DNA of 14,397 bases from Bacteroidota bacterium (lineage in GTDB: Bacteria > Bacteroidota > Bacteroidia > Chitinophagales > Chitinophagaceae), in assembly GCA_026391115.1 (NCBI GenBank), contig JAPLER010000074.1:3652-18048 (forward strand). Reading direction: 5' to 3'. This document shows positions 13,565 to 14,397 of this stretch, piece after piece. The position numbers and the translations under genes were made by a program. Numbering within the stretch: the stretch's first letter is position 1; each line of letters starts with the position of its first letter. The notes below the pieces were generated by a model. That model saw only the letters and a list, made by a program, of their open reading frames with translations. It did no database searches and was not told the origin of the DNA.

Positions 13565-14397
13565 ATGTCTCCTGTTTCTAAAATATTACTTAAGGGTTTT
13601 ATCTTTTCATTACCATTAATATTAATGGCAGGACTTGTTGAGTATAAATTAAGAACAGCACACACTGTAAGCAGCTACGCCACCAAAAAGTATTATATAG
13701 AACAACAGCTAGACAGCATTGAAACACTTGTTGTAGGCAATTCGCAAATGTTTAATGGTATAGATGTAGGTTGCTTTAGCAGCAAAAGTTTTAACCTTGC
13801 CAATGTATCGCAAACATTGTATTACGACCGACAATTAACCTTACAATATCTACCTAAGTTACCCAAGTTAAAAACTGTTATTATTGGTATTAGTTATTTT
13901 TCTTTTTTCTATGAACTGTGCGATATACAAGAACATTGGAGAGAAGATTTTTATGCCACACACTATAACATTGCAGGTTGCAAAAAACAAAACAGTAACC
14001 TTTTATATTTAACCACCTATCAACCACAACAAGCATTTACACTAGCTTGTAACCTTTTTAAAGATGCAGGTGCTGCTACTATTTTTTACAATGGCTATCA
14101 ACCCAAATACCAGCAAAAAGAAATAAGCGATAGTAGTGGTTTACAAAGAGTAAACATACACAATACAGAAAACTACACTAACCGCAGGCTTGAGATTGAA
14201 AATAATCTGGAACTTTTTATTAAACAATTACACTCTCAAAACATTAATGTGGTTTTTGTAACAATGCCTGTGTACAATACATACTACAAGTATTGTAATA
14301 CAGCAGTTATACAACACAACACCCAATTGATTAATACTCTTTGCAAAAAATATAGTTGCCGTTATTTAAACTTTTTTACAGATGCAAGATTTGTAAA
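13565..14397 (+). CDS. SGNH-hydrolase-like membrane-anchored protein, N-terminal part (cut by right edge)
   Basis: The frame is open from the ATG at 13565 for 277 codons to the edge. An N-terminal membrane anchor (about 8-25, LLKGFIFSLPLILMAGLV) is followed by a domain on the far side of the membrane. ETLVVGNSQMFNGID at about 53-67 fits block I of the SGNH fold, with Ser60 as the candidate nucleophile in G-N-S-Q where relatives have GSSH or GDS. SFNLANVSQTLYYDRQLT, the strand KLKTVIIGISYFSFF, and VVFVTMPVYNTYY (a later SGNH strand) are the pattern of Bacteroidota proteins often found beside MBOAT O-acyltransferases. The last visible part, NFFTDARF, is where such proteins lead into D..HLN with the catalytic Asp and His, lost beyond the edge. 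Family knowledge: such proteins help O-acetylate exported polysaccharide or act as esterases. The assignment is by pattern; a partner MBOAT gene is predicted to the right. Confidence 0.75.
   Translation, partial: MSPVSKILLKGFIFSLPLILMAGLVEYKLRTAHTVSSYATKKYYIEQQLDSIETLVVGNSQMFNGIDVGCFSSKSFNLANVSQTLYYDRQLTLQYLPKLPKLKTVIIGISYFSFFYELCDIQEHWREDFYATHYNIAGCKKQNSNLLYLTTYQPQQAFTLACNLFKDAGAATIFYNGYQPKYQQKEISDSSGLQRVNIHNTENYTNRRLEIENNLELFIKQLHSQNINVVFVTMPVYNTYYKYCNTAVIQHNTQLINTLCKKYSCRYLNFFTDARFV

Overview
The window reads as AT-rich chromosomal DNA of a Bacteroidota bacterium, most probably of the Chitinophagales type. Three things point there. There is a SusC/RagA-type TonB-linked outer-membrane protein. 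There is a secreted glycoside hydrolase ending in a type IX secretion (T9SS) type A sorting domain, and a GldB-type gliding lipoprotein. Candidate promoters fit the Bacteroidota -33 TTTG / -7 TAnnTTTG pattern, and starts lack clear Shine-Dalgarno sequences. The gene content is mostly ordinary; the least ordinary object is a non-coding RNA locus.

Positions 1-4373 (minus strand) are a glycan-use block. A T9SS-exported GH13 amylase-type enzyme is followed 63 bp later by the N-terminal 442 codons of a SusC-like transporter that runs off the left edge. A well-spaced promoter with an inverted repeat in the leader precedes the amylase. A hairpin terminator at 4406-4442 separates this block from the next.

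Positions 4467-8400 (minus strand) are a close-packed run transcribed as Lrp/AsnC regulator, geranylgeranyl-reductase-family flavoprotein, GldB-like lipoprotein, pheS. Gaps are 36, 6 and 58 bp. The flavoprotein appears to start at TTG, and pheS may have its own, possibly leaderless, promoter.

Positions 8400-8684 (plus strand) are the most interesting part. A roughly 170-nt RNA gene has a convincing tRNA acceptor stem, Leu-like D arm, anticodon arm and canonical T arm, but a structured variable region of about 99 nt. It has a candidate promoter upstream and a strong intrinsic terminator downstream. It does not match tmRNA, SRP RNA or RNase P RNA as I know them. I could not search Rfam, so novelty is unproven.

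Positions 8711-10649 hold the ribosome-assembly GTPase gene engB (plus strand). Its end overlaps, tail to tail, a 171-residue Cys-rich helical protein that looks like a degenerate hemerythrin/RIC-type protein. Upstream of that, on the same strand, is a Crp/Fnr-family regulator, which suggests a redox or nitrosative-stress pair.

Positions 10650-14397 hold a 313-bp divergent intergenic region, a long RecQ helicase with an HRDC domain and C-terminal extension, and the recQ terminator. They also hold a non-coding interval with a second, independent terminator (a possible small RNA) and the start of an SGNH-hydrolase-like membrane-anchored protein cut by the right edge. I saw no CRISPR array, insertion sequence, integrase or rRNA.
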